Shown: one piece after another, positions 18,087 to 29,723 of the stretch | How positions within the stretch are numbered: position 1 is the first letter of the stretch | Layout of the letters: each line of letters begins with the position of its first letter | DNA from: Phaeosaccion multiseriatum | Taxonomy: Eukaryota > Ochrophyta, other classes | DNA: 64,000 bases | Assembly: GCA_965112735.1 (NCBI GenBank) | Contig: OZ218952.1 | Span: 4,836,001 to 4,900,000 of the forward strand | Direction of reading: 5' to 3' | The notes under the pieces: generated by a model | The model's database searches: none | The model's input: the letters and a program-made list of their open reading frames with translations, nothing else | Told to the model about the DNA's origin: nothing | Position numbers and translations under genes: made by a program

Positions 18087-19151
18087 ATGAGCGAAGAGCG
18101 AGGAGGAGGTGGCGACAATACAGAGGAGCGGCCGCTGGTGGCCCCCCGCGGATGGAGAGGCGAGAGGGTGAGCGGGGGGACGAAATGGCATACTCCTACA
18201 GCCTCTACGGACAAGACAGTGGGGGGGAGGGAAACAAGGAGGAGTCTTGGAGGGACAGAGGTAGCGTGGACACCGGTTCCAGGGTCTCCTGTCGCGGCGG
18301 GGAAGAAGAGGTATGGACGGGCTTGGAAAACTGACTTTCCTCCCCACCTCTCTCATATTCTCTCCCCTTTCCCCGTCTTTCTTAGCACCAAGACGGACCA
18401 CATGGCTTCCTTCAACGCCAAGGTATGGGGCTTGGGAGGTGGAGCTCTCGCCAAGGGGAGGTACCACGCCCACATGGTGGCAAGGGAGGAGCGCCAAGTG
18501 GACGAGACAATGGCGGAGGTAGTGAGCAAGCTTAAGCTGGAGCAGGAGGAGCAGGACAGGCGGCGGAAGGAGGAGAGGGTGAGGAAGAGGAGGCTGGAGA
18601 GCGAGGAGAGCGAGCAGAGCGAGCAGAGTGCTGACAATTCCGCGCTGAGCAGAAGCGAGGGAAGTTCGGGATATAGCAGCGCCGGTTCGAGCCGGGTGAG
18701 CAGCGCGGGCGGCAGCGTGGACAAGGACTTGGCTGGTTTGGCCGCGGCCCTCCCCATCAAAGTCAAGCATGCACAAGCAGCAGGAGTTGGTGATACAGCA
18801 GCAGCCGCAGCAACGGGAGAGGGAGGCATTCGCGCAGGAGTGGCGGCGGCGGCAGAGCGGGACCGCGTGAGGCCAGTAACGACCGAGGACCTCGACATCT
18901 CCCTCTGCAGCTACACGAGCCAGGACTACACCAGCCAAGGCTATAGCAGCAACGGTCGCCCCGGCTCGCCCAGGAAGGAGCCCCGCACGCCCCGAGCGTA
19001 CCTCAGGAGTAAGCACGGATCGGGTAAGGGTAAGGGTGTGTGGAAGGGGCGTGCATGTGTGGGTGCGTGCGTGCGTGCGTGCGTGCGTGCGTGTGGCCGT
19101 GCGGGGGCGCATGTGGGCACAGCAGGAGGAATAGCGGCCGTACCGTGGGTG

Positions 19152-19227
<76 letters not shown>

Positions 19228-20614
19228 GTTGTTTGTGTGTGTGCTTGTGTGTGCTTGTGTGTGTGTGTGTGTTTGACCGTTCCTTTCCTCTTGGTACGGC
19301 CTCACACACTTCACCAAATCATCTTCTTTGTTTGCTTTGTTTGTATGTTTCGTGTATTTATCCCCTCGCTCACTCACTGTCGCCTGAACTAAACACTGCA
19401 CCGACCCACTTACCAACCGACTCACCCACCCACCCACCCGCAGTCTCCCCCCGGCGCGGCAGCCGTCTGCAAGACAGCCCCGCTTACCGACACGGCCTCA
19501 AGGATTACAGGGGCCTGGGTAGGGCGGCCAAGGAGGGGGGGGGAGGGGTGCCCACCAAGAAAGCTAACCCCACCATGCTCACACATACACTGGCCGAGCT
19601 GCACGCGAGGAGGGACGGCAAGCTGCTGCTGGCAATGGTGGGGCTGCCGGCGAGGGGCAAGACGTTCATCGCCAACAGCATCACACGCCACTTGGTGAGT
19701 GGAGGCCGTGTTGTGTTGTGTTGTCTTGTGTTTGTCTCGAGTTGGGCTCGTCTTTGTCTCGTGTTTGTCTTGCCCTCTTCGCTATGCTCACCCCCTCACT
19801 CGCTCACTCACTCACCCACTCACTCACTCACTCACTCACTCACTCACTCCCTCACCCACCCACTCACTCACTGCAACCCCCCAGGCTTGGCTGGGCTACA
19901 AGGTCAAAATCTTCAATGCCGGCAACTACCGCCGGAAGGTCAAAGGGCAGGTAGCCTCAGCGGACCTCTTCGACCCTGGTGAGTGAGTGAGTAAGTCAGT
20001 GGAGTGAGTCTGTTACATGGACTCCATTTTTGGTCTTCATAAACTGAAAACTGAAAACTGAAAACTGAGTGAGTCACACACGTACACCGGCCGGAAGGGG
20101 TCGGGAGGGGGCTGTCGGCCAAAGGGGTAAAGCGCTCCTCGCACCCTATGGCACCCTAGAGAAGCTTCCCAAGCAGCGCATCAGTACTCATATTCAGGTG
20201 CAGCGCATTAGTACTCATATTGAGATCCTTAGCTCCACGCGCTCATCTCCTCTGCTGCTTCTCCTCTCTCCACTGTCGTTTCACTGGCGTTACACTGGCG
20301 TTACACTGGCGTTACACTGGCGTTACCTGCTGCCCCCGCCCCCCCTTGTGCCTTGCCCCTCGCTATGCGCAGACAATCCGGAGGGCAAGAGGTTCCGAGA
20401 CAAGTGCGCGGAGCTCGCCCTTCACGACGCGCTGCAGGTGCGTGACGAGAGGCTCTGCTATACCCAAGTAGGCCCAACTTGGCCAAGCTAGAGGCCCAAC
20501 TATACCCAACTACGCCCAACTAGAGGCCCAACGAGAGGCCCAACCAGAGGCCCAACGGTCCTCTTGCATTGCGTTCTCACGGGTCCACCCCCTTGGCAGC
20601 CCCGTCTCTCTCTC

Positions 20615-20661
<47 letters not shown>

Positions 20662-21886
20662 CAGCCCCCCATTCCCTCCTCTTGCCCCTCTTGGGTACCC
20701 TATGCAGCTGACTGACCCCATCCCTCACCCCCACCCCGTTCTGGGACTGATCCGCGATCTTTCTACGCCCTGTCTACACCCATTGGTCGTACGGCCACTC
20801 GGCTCACAGGCCCTGCATGCAGACGAACTAGACATCGCGATTTTCGATGCGACGAACACAACGAAGAGCCGCAGAGCCTGGCTAAGAGATTCCATCGAGC
20901 TCAGCAACAAAACCTTCAAGGAGGAGCTCGGGCTGCTGGCCACCGGGGAGCTGCAGACCGGTCACAAGGGTAGGGAGGAGGAGGGGGAGGAGGAGAAGGA
21001 GAAGGCTAAGAAGGAGGGGGAGACGGTGGTCAAGGAGGGGGGGGGGAGGGAGGAAGGGAGTGGCGGCGGTGGAGGCGTTACAGAAGGCGCTGCGGAAGAA
21101 GATGCTGAGGAAGGAGAAGAGCCTTTCTTGGCCGCCAAAAATGCGGCCAGGAAAATTGTGGCCGGGGTGCCGGGGGTGGAGGAGGAGGAGGAGGAGGAGG
21201 AGAAGGAGGAGGAGGAGGAGGAGGAGGAGGAGGAGGCTGCCGCGGACAAGGTGAACGGAGAGGGAGAGGGAGAGGGGGAGGCTGGGGGAGCGCAGCTGCG
21301 GAAGAAGCGAAGCGGCATTGCCGGCAAGCTCTGGGCTCGCAAGGACCCGCTACCTGGTGTCGGGGCCGACAAGGGACAGCCTCCCAAGACGGAGGACCAA
21401 CTGGCGGACATGCGCCAGTCGCGGCTCAGTCGCCATTTGAGCAACGTGGAGCGCTGGAAGGAGGAGCAGAACGCTGCGTCTATGGTGCGCCTCGTGTTCT
21501 TGGAGAGCGTGTGCGATGATGAAGAGAAGGTGAGACACACACGCACACACACGGACACGCACACACACACGCACATACAGAGAGAGAGACACGGACACAC
21601 ACACACACAGAGAGACACGGACACGCACACGCACGCACACACGCACGCACACATGCACACACACATGTACAAGCACGCACATACAAACACACACACACAC
21701 ACACACACACAGAGGCAAGCACACTCATGCACTGCCATCCTCTGCCCTCAGGTGTGGTCCAACGTGCGAGACGCCAAGATGAGCAGCCCCGACTACCTGG
21801 GGTGGAAGCCCGAGGACGCCATGAAGGACTTCATGGAGAGAATCAACATGTACAAGAGAGTGAGTGTGTTTGTCTGCGTAATAATC

Positions 21887-21937
<51 letters not shown>

Positions 21938-24042
21938 TGTCTGTGCAAAGAGCTACAACTTGAAGTGGCGTGCAAATCCATCGTTTATTTGCCGTCAACG
22001 ATGGTGAGCCTCGAGGCAAGTCAAGCCCCAAGCTTCATCTTCCATCTTTTCTCATTAGGTGCTTCCCTCCCTCCCTTCCCTCCCCTCCCTTCCTCCCTCC
22101 CCTCCCCTCCCTCCCTCCCTCCCCCTCCCCTCCCTTCCCTCCCTCCTGCAAAGGTGTACGAGCGGCTTGATGAATCCGAAGGTCACTCCTTCATCTGCCT
22201 CGAGAACGCGGGGGAGGAGTGCGAGAAGCTTGTGTCGTACAAGTCCAAGGGCTACTGCATGGGCCGCATCATGCAGCTGCTCACCTCCACCAACCTCATC
22301 CTCAGACCCATCGTGCTCTCCAGGCACGGCGAGTCGCTCGCCAGCAGCCAGGGCAGGTGAGGAGGAGAACGACGTAGGGTAGGGTAGGGTAGGGTAGGGT
22401 AGCAATAGTAAGGGAGGAGAAGGGAGAGGAGGCGAATGTATGTGTGGCGGGAGGAATAGCGCGGGTAGTCTCTCCCCATCCAAAGAGTGCCGTCACCAAC
22501 GCCCACCGAAGCGACCCCTCGAGCAATCGAATCAGGCCGTGCTGCGCTTGGGTCTTGTTGGGCCTCCTGGCGTGTCTTGTTGGGCCTCCTGGCGTGTCTT
22601 GTTGGGCCTCCTGGCGTGTCTTGTTGGGCCTCCTGGCGTGTCTTGTTGGGCCTCCTGGCGTGTCTTGTTGGGCCTCCTGGCGTGTCTTGTTGGGCCTCCT
22701 GGCGTGCTTGCTTGCCTTGCATGTCCCTAATTGATGCTCTGTAAATATCTGCTCGTGCTGTGCTGTGCTTTGCTTTACTTGTGCCTGGCGCTGTGCTGTA
22801 TCACCAACTGCTGTATGTGCAGGCTCGGTGTGGGCCACTCGGAGCTGACAGCGAACGGCCTCCTCTACGCCAAGAGACTCAGAGGTATATGGGCAGACAG
22901 GCAGGCAGGCGGGCAGGCATATGGGCGTCCGGGCCAGTGGGGGCACAAGCTTTCCCGCGGGGTTGTGCAATCCCCCCTTGTACCACTCACTCACTCACTC
23001 ACTCACTCACTCGCTCACTCACTCAATCACTGATTAACGAACGAAGTCGCTCACCCACCCACTCATTCACTCACCACTCATTCACTCACCAACCCACTCA
23101 CTCACTCACTCATCCACCCACTCATTCACTCACTCACTCACTCACTCACTCACTCACTCACTCACTCAATGTCCCCTCTCCCCTCTCGCCTCTCCCCCCT
23201 CGCTCCCCTGTCCCTGGTCACAGATGGCATGGAGTGGTTCAGCAAAAGGAGCAGGAGGACGCTTGTACTCACAGGCGACACCTACCAGGTACATAAGTCA
23301 ATGGGTGTCTCTCTGTCTCTCTCTCTGTCGCTCTGTCTCTCTGTGTGTTTGTATATTCTCTCTCTGTGTCGGTGCTTTTTTTGTCCCCTGTCCGTCCTGG
23401 GAATATTTGTGAGACCTTCAACCCCACAATCTCAAACAGAAACTGAGACTGAGAGTGAAACTGCCTTTTTGCTCCTCCCCCTGCCCTTCCCTTCTCTCCC
23501 CCCCAGGCGTCCCAGGTCGTTGACATAATCTCCGACCTGGACCGCACCGAGTTGCACCAAACTCCGGCCCTGAACGAACTCAATCCGGGCATCATGGCCG
23601 GCATCACATACAAACAGTTCGCAGAGCAGGTGAGGGAGTGAGGGCGGGGGGGCATTTATTGACTTCATAGGAATCACCTAAGAAAAAAAAGGAGAAATGG
23701 CGTGAGGGAGGGGGGGGGGTGTGAGGTTCTATCAAAATATCAGTTTCAGTTTCAGTTGGAGGGTAGGTAGGGCCTTGCCAAATGAGCCCAGCGGAGCGGC
23801 GGCAGCTCAGGGCATTCCGTGTGTAGGAGTGGAGTGGAGTGGAGTGGAGTGGAGTGGAGTGGAGTGGAGTGGAGTGGAGTGTGTTGGGGGGTGGTGGATG
23901 CTGCTGGTGTGTGTGTGCGTGCGTGCGTGTGCGATTGTGTTGGTGAGTCATTTTCTCGTCTGTCCTGTGTGACTTCCTCTACCCTCCCATCCTTCTGACG
24001 CCATACCCTCTCTCTCTCTCTCTCACACACACACTCTCTCTC

Positions 24043-24089
<47 letters not shown>

Positions 24090-24375
24090 CTCCGACGTCC
24101 TTTCCCTGCCCTCCCCTGCCCTGCCCTGCCCTGCCCTGCCCTGCCCTGCCCTGCCCTGCCCTGCCCTCGCAGTTCCCAGAGGAGTGTCTGGCGAGGTCCC
24201 TGAACAAGCTCGAGTACAAGTTCCCGGAGGTAAGTACGTCATGCTTACGTAAGGGTACGGTGTCCATCAAAGGAGACGCAGTTGTTGCTTATTGCTTGGT
24301 CCAGAGGCTGCGGGTTGAGGAGGGGCAGGGGCAGCGGCAAGGGCGAGGTGGGAGGAAGAGGAAGAGAGAGAGGGA

Positions 24376-24451
<76 letters not shown>

Positions 24452-24803
24452 GAGAGAAGAGAGAGAAGAGAGAGAGAGAGAAGAGAGAGAAGAGAGAGAA
24501 GAGAGAGAGAGAAAAGGGGAGGCGCACGCCCTTGACTATTGGAATGGGGCGGGGCACTGGGGGGCACTGACAGCCGAGCGCTGTGGAGAGCCCCGCCACC
24601 TCGGGATACATGCTAAAGAATCGAAAAGTATCGCTCCCCTCCCCGTTCCCTTCCCAACCCTCTGCCCTTTCTCCTACCCCCATCTGCTCCTCCCGTCATC
24701 CCTCGCCCCCAATTGTGCCTGCCAACCGACTCGCGACTTCCCAACATCACACGCCTCGACTTCCGCCAATGTCGAAACTATCGATGCTCTAAATGGATGC
24801 ACA

Positions 24804-24842
<39 letters not shown>

Positions 24843-25081
24843 AGGGAGAGAGCTATGTGGACGTGTTCCGTCGGCTGGAGCCCCTTATCCTCGAGATGAT
24901 CTCCTCGAGCGAGCCTCTCATGATCCTCACGCACACGCCCGTGATCCGCGTCATCTACGGCTACCTGCTGGGCAAGGACCCTGCGGAGTGCTGTGACATC
25001 GACATTCCTCTCAACTGCTGCATTCGACTCGTGCCCGAGGGCTACGGCTATCGGGAAGATCGCTTCTACCCCATCGAGTGA
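18087..25081 (+). CDS. Bifunctional 6-phosphofructo-2-kinase / fructose-2,6-bisphosphatase
   Basis: Makes and degrades fructose 2,6-bisphosphate, the cytosolic regulator of glycolysis versus gluconeogenesis. Thirteen exons: 18087-18310, 18386-19008 (or 19023), 19444-19694, 19885-19978, 20373-20437, 20810-21529, 21752-21859, 22154-22356, 22823-22884, 23224-23288, 23507-23629, 24173-24229, 24845-25081; in-phase total about 943 residues. Kinase half: P-loop GLPARGKT in [20 protein letters not shown], then [17 protein letters not shown] and [16 protein letters not shown]. Phosphatase half: histidine phosphatase motif LSRHGES, then [23 protein letters not shown], and second catalytic His in [18 protein letters not shown] long charged N-terminal extension (about 410 residues) precedes the kinase, and an acidic insertion of about 180 residues splits it. 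Exon 1 and the end of exon 2 are the least certain parts. Confidence 0.9.
19155..19272. repeat. (GT)n microsatellite in PFK-2/FBPase-2 intron 2
   Basis: Long GT tract with a few TTT interruptions in the second intron. A GTGC-rich stretch (about 19065-19092) lies between it and the 5' splice site. Confidence 0.95.
20619..20660. repeat. (GT)n microsatellite in PFK-2/FBPase-2 intron 5
   Basis: About 42 bp of pure GT repeat within the fifth intron. Confidence 0.95.
22374..22402. repeat. Short (GTAGG)n array
   Basis: Five to six perfect GTAGG/TAGGG units, telomere-like, about 18 bp after the 5' splice site of intron 8 of the PFK-2/FBPase-2 gene. Confidence 0.9.
22551..22706. repeat. 22-bp minisatellite in PFK-2/FBPase-2 intron 8
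   Basis: Seven perfect or near-perfect copies of a 22-bp unit containing CTTGTTGGGCCTCCTGGC, head to tail. Confidence 0.95.
23826..23881. repeat. (GGAGT)n pentanucleotide repeat
   Basis: About eleven GGAGT units in intron 11 of the PFK-2/FBPase-2 gene. Confidence 0.95.
24008..24168. repeat. Pyrimidine tract: (TC)n then (CCTGC)n before a 3' splice site
   Basis: A CT-rich microsatellite at about 24008-24088 is followed by ten or so CCTGC units at 24112-24168. The latter ends directly in the acceptor CCTCGCAG of exon 12 of the PFK-2/FBPase-2 gene. Confidence 0.9.
24364..24517. repeat. (GA)n-rich array in PFK-2/FBPase-2 intron 12
   Basis: About 150 bp of GA/GAGAAGA repeats in the last intron. 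Confidence 0.95.
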
Positions 25082-25663
25082 GGGTGGCAGTGGATGGCAG
25101 TGGATGGCAGTGGATGGGAGGGGGGAGAGGAGGGCCCTACCCCCTCTACTCTTGAGCGAAGCGTGAGGAGTGAGGAGTGAGGGGAGAGGGGAGAGGGGAG
25201 AGCACCGGCCTTCTACTCTTACGCCATGCAGCGAGGCGTGAGGACTGACGAGACGAGTGGTGGGTCGTCGGCCCATCATGGCGGAAGAGAGAGGGCGAAA
25301 CGCTTAGAGAGGGCGAAACCCTGCCCCTTCCGCCTCTCCCCGCCCCTCGCCCGCCGCGTCTCCACGAAGTGTGCTCTACTGTAAGATTACGTATCCATAC
25401 ATGTGCGCACGGTATGGCTGTATGGAGGTGTGTAGGCAGGTATGTTTGTGTCGTCCCACTGGCCGCTATGACAGGTGCCCGCCGCGTAGAGCAGCGCTCT
25501 GTGCAATCGTGTGTCAGGGGTTCGAAAACGCATTCATCGCCACCATTTAAATGAGTATCATAAATCTGAGTGTTTTTTTTATTGATTATGAGGATGTAGG
25601 GCGGTGGTCATGACTGACGAACCGAACGAAGCGAACGAAGCGAGCTCAGCTCAAGTCCCGTCT
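25082..25663. other. Convergent spacer between PFK-2/FBPase-2 and eL24
   Basis: No gene recognised. It begins with three tandem GGCAGTGGAT units (25084-25119), members of a dispersed family discussed separately, and ends in an A/T-rich stretch (about 25545-25600) that may hold polyadenylation signals for both genes. Confidence 0.5.
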
Positions 25664-26166
25664 TTAGCGGCCCGTGCTGCCGCGCGCTGCTCCTCCCTTC
25701 GCTCCCTTCTGCTTGGAGGCAGAGGGCTTGGCGCCCGGGCCTCCTCCGCCAGCCTTGGCCTTGGAGGCCTTCTCCTTCTTCTTTGCCTTGACCTGTCCAG
25801 CAGAACAGAGTGTCAAGCAGAGTGTCAAGCGGAGTGTCAGGCAGAGGGAGGGCAGTGACGTCAGGGACGTCAGGACAAGGGTCCGGGGGGGAGGGAGAGG
25901 CGGCGGGGTGGGTGGGCAGAAACCAACGCAAAAAGGAACGAATGAGGCTCGGGAAGGGCAAGGGTCGCAGCCTCAAGTGTGACGTCCTGACCCACCCCTC
26001 CCTTGTCTTGCTTGCGGCTGGGCCCAACTCGACTCTCACCTCCTTGAGGGCGGCGTCCCTCTGCAGGCTGCGGTACTCGGGCTTCTGCTCCCTCTTCTTC
26101 TTGATCTCCTCCAGAGACACTCCCACAATGGCACGCTGGAACTTCGTCGACTTGCGCGAGCTGTGC

Positions 26167-26197
<31 letters not shown>

Positions 26198-28012
26198 TGA
26201 GAGCAGGTCAGTGTCAGTGTCAGTGTCAGTGTCAGTGTCAGTACTGACAACTCTCAAAGGGCCGGTAACTGTCGTAACTGTCTAGCGCGATGGGGACTTT
26301 TCTGTACCCCCTCCCTCCATGCCTATAGAGACCCCTCTCTCTGTGACGTACGCACCGCTTCTTGGTGACCTCCTCAGACTTCATCTTCTTGTTAAGACGC
26401 CTCCATGCCTAAGGCAACAAACAGAGGGGGGGAGAAGGTAAACAGCGGGAGGGGGGGGGGGTTGAGCGACTACTCAAACAACACGGGGAGGAGCAAAGCG
26501 CTGCTGACTGCCACAAAGCAAAGTGCTGCATACATGCACTCCATACATGCATGAGAAAGGACGCCGAAGCAGCCTCTTCCACGGCACAGCACAGCACAGC
26601 ACCGCACCGCCCCGCCTAGCAGTCCTACAGAGAATCGCCGTAGCCGTCGCCACAGCCCCTGCGCGGCTACTTGTATAGCGCCTCTCCTCTCTCTGCCACT
26701 GTCCGCCATCCTACACATTCCGATCCCCGCTGTCCAAAGTTTGCTCTCCGTTCTCGCTGGCAATGGGTCAAACCACTGTCTCTCCTAATCGCACGAACAC
26801 CCCCTGTGGGCAGACGCCATGCCCCCCCCCCCACGCCCTGCTCCAGGCTCTGTGAAGCGAAGCACCACCTCGCGTAGCAACCGTTCTTTGGCCAAGCACT
26901 GCTCGAGCGCCTGTCCTAGGCTATGCCCTTGCCCTCGGCTACTCCCTAGGCCCAGTTCAGCCGCTCAGCACTATGGTCAATTCGGCTCAGAGTGGCCCGC
27001 CCCGCGCTTTGGCCCATCAGCAGACTCGAGGGTTTCTGAGCTGTGTTGGTTGTCTCTCATGACGCTGGTGCTTTCTGCTTGCTGCTACCCGTGCTGCTGC
27101 AAAATAAGCCTCCCCAGTCAACCTCCGTCCCTCTGTTGGGGGGGGACCAGACGAGATCCAGCATAGACTGCCTGCTGTCTCGCACTGCCTCGTTGCATCA
27201 AGGCTGCCAACAGAGGGCACAGCTGCCCTCCTCTGTTGCCGCTCGCCTCGCCCTCTGACCCGTTCCTCCACCCCCCCGAACCCAGGCTCCAGCTGATGAC
27301 ACTTGATTTCCACACACGCAACCATGCGGATGCTCTCACGTCTTCGCCAGCTCCTTCTTCCTTTCCTGTCGTCCACCCCCCTCTCGCCCAAGCTCCTCCA
27401 TCTCTCTCTCTCCATCTCTCGCTGGCGAGTGCAAGTGCATGCCTGCGCCTCTCGCCCCGGTCCTCATGGCTTCTAAGTCGCTCCTGACAAGCGGGATGAT
27501 TGAACTCCACACACACGTACCTGTGTCCAAGTCAGCTTTGCGGGCTTCTTGCGCTGCAGGTACAGGCTCTTGCACTTGGCGGAAGAGAAGTTGACAAGCT
27601 GGGAGAGAGCAGGCAACAGTATGCACACGGAGGGAAGACATAGGACGGAGAGGGTTCAGAGGAAGGGGAGCAGGGGTGGGAGGGAGGTGACAAGAGGAGA
27701 GAAGAGGATCGAGGAGGGAGGAGGGAAGGGAGGGAGGGAAGGGAAGGGCAGGGGATCGCTGGGTTACAGGAAGGGCGTGGGAGTAGAGAGAAACACACTG
27801 CATCGACAGCAAGCAGAGAAACCGCCACCGCCAAGCCGACGCTGCTGCCCGTCGCTTGCCGGAGATGGTCTCCTCTCCCCCTATCCTCCTCCTCCCTCCT
27901 CCCTCCTGCCGCTGCTTTTTCTTACCAGGCCATTGGTCCTGACGAACTTGGAGCCGTGCCCAGGGTAGATCCTGAACTCCGAGAAGGCGCACGTCTCCGT
28001 CTTGATGACCAT
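25664..28012 (-). CDS. RPL24: 60S ribosomal protein eL24
   Basis: Large-subunit ribosomal protein at the subunit interface. Five exons, 28012-27926, 27598-27521, 26408-26356, 26160-26040 and 25792-25664, join in phase to give 155 residues, the normal length. The N-terminal zinc-ribbon-like block reads ETCAFSEFRIYPGHGSKFVRTNG, missing part of the cysteine set as is common in eukaryotic eL24, then FSSAKCKSLYLQRKKPAKLTWTQ, AWRRLNKKMKSEEVTKKR, RKSTKFQRAIVGVSLEEI and REQKPEYR. The C-terminus is a Lys/Ala-rich tail. It is convergent with the PFK-2/FBPase-2 gene and in tandem with the RPAP2-like gene, 312 bp downstream of that gene's stop. Confidence 0.95.
26203..26241. repeat. (CAGTGT)n hexanucleotide repeat
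   Basis: About six tandem CAGTGT units in the intron between eL24 exons 3 and 4, preceded by a GA microsatellite at 26167-26190. Confidence 0.9.
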
Positions 28013-28324
28013 CCTTGCCGCTATTAACACACCCTCACCCTCAAACTAACACCAACCCTTAGCCCAGCAATAATCCCCGAGGGGGACATTTGGGGGACTA
28101 TGGGCTGGTAGAATACGAGTTTCAGTTTCCGGTTGTGCATTTTTTTTTCTTCCCATTTTTTCATTTTTTCCTTCTTTTGTTTTGCCTGCATTTCTATCTA
28201 CCTTTCCGCCGCATTTCTATAGCTAAGTAGAAGCACGTCAAGCTCCTCGTCCCCATCAACCACTAGCTCACCCCGGCACGGCACTGCACTGCACGGCACT
28301 GCACTTGACAGGCAGGTCAGGTCC
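28013..28324. other. Tandem spacer between RPAP2-like gene and eL24
   Basis: No gene seen. A T-rich stretch with an A-tract on the other strand (28138-28180) may be the RPAP2-like 3' UTR or polyadenylation region; the eL24 promoter should lie nearest 28013. CACTGCAC/GGCACGG direct repeats occupy 28274-28305. Confidence 0.5.
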
Positions 28325-29688
28325 TCACAGCCCCTCTGCAGGCCCCTCCCCAGGCCCCTCTGCAGGCGCCACGAACACCTCACACAGCGCGCGGAACTCC
28401 TCCTCCGCAATGCCCAGGGCTCGTACAGAGGGAGGCGGGGTGAGAGCACCAGTGCCACGCACGCCCCCACCCCTCACGTCGTCCTCGTCGTCGCCCCCCG
28501 TGACCCCTCCTCCTCCTCCTCCTCCTCCTCCTCCTCCTCCTCCAGCCCCACCCCTGCAGCAGCGCTGGCAGACGGCCACCAGCACAGCGGGCAGCAGCTC
28601 CCAGTGGCGCCCTCCCAGCGGCGGGAAGGGCCGACACAGGTCGAAGGAGTCCACGAGCTGCCCGATGAGCGTGCGAACATCCGCATGCAGCGCTGCGTCT
28701 GCGTGTGAGCCTGCTGCTGACTCTGACTCTGAGTCTGATGCTATCATCTCTCGCAAGGCCCTATCCAAGTTGGCCGACACCATCCCCCCGAGCATTTGCC
28801 GCCGCTGCATGCCATTGCCGTCCAGGTACAGCGGAGTCTTGAGGGGAGGCAAGGCGGCACTCCCTCCCCCCCCCCCCTCCGCCTCTCCCTCCCCCCTGCT
28901 CCCCCCCGGTCCCGTCCTCTTCCTCCTCCTCCTCCTCCTCCTCCTCCTCCTCCTCGCCGTCTCCTCCTCTATGAGTAGTTGGGTATCCAGAGTGACCCAC
29001 TCTGCCAGGGCGTCCCACATGGTGATGAAGAGGCTTAGAGAGGCCCTGAACTCATCCCTGAGGGCTTTATTCTCCATCGTGGCAAAGTCCAGCCCTACGC
29101 CTCGAGCCCCCCGGACCGCCGTCGAATGTCCTCCTCCTCCTCCTCCTGCTGCTGCTGCTCCTCCTCCTCCTCCCCCTAAGCCCTCGTCCTCGTCCTCCTC
29201 GTCCTCCTCATCGGGCATGCCCTCGGTGGAGCCGAACATCTCAATCCAGATTTTCTTGTCCTCCTCCCGCTCCCTCTGCCTCGCTTTAGCCCTCGCCTTC
29301 ATCTCCTGCTCCTCCTGCTCGTCACCGAACACTTCTTCTCCGTCAGTGACTGCCCCCTCGTCGTCGTCCTCCTCGTCCTCGTACCCCGCCCCTTGCGCCT
29401 GCTGCTGCCCCCCCTCCTCCTCCTCTTCCTCCTCCTCCTCCTCCTCCTCCTCCTCCTCCTCCTCCTCCTCCTCCTCCTCCTCCTCCTCCTCCTCCTCCTC
29501 CTCCTCCTCCTCCTCCTCTTCCTCCTCCTTCTCCTCCCTCTCCTCTGCCTCGGCCCAGCCAATCCCAGGCGCCCCTGCTCCATTCCCACTATCGGTACCA
29601 GTGTCAGGCCCACCGGTGCTGCCGTCGAGTCGGATCAATCCCCCCCCGGGCATCCACGCTACCCCTGGGGAAGCGCACAGAGGAGCTG

Positions 29689-29723
<35 letters not shown>

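Noticed and set aside
22551-22706. Regular repeats that could suggest a CRISPR-like array
   Set aside because: Units are contiguous with no unique spacers, and the locus is an intron of a eukaryotic gene. The same holds for 43595-43829 and 60574-60852.
25455-25550. Possible tRNA: GGTTCGAAA followed by a CCACC end
   Set aside because: The B-box lacks the expected CC, no 7-bp acceptor stem or anticodon arm can be drawn, and the A-box is poor.
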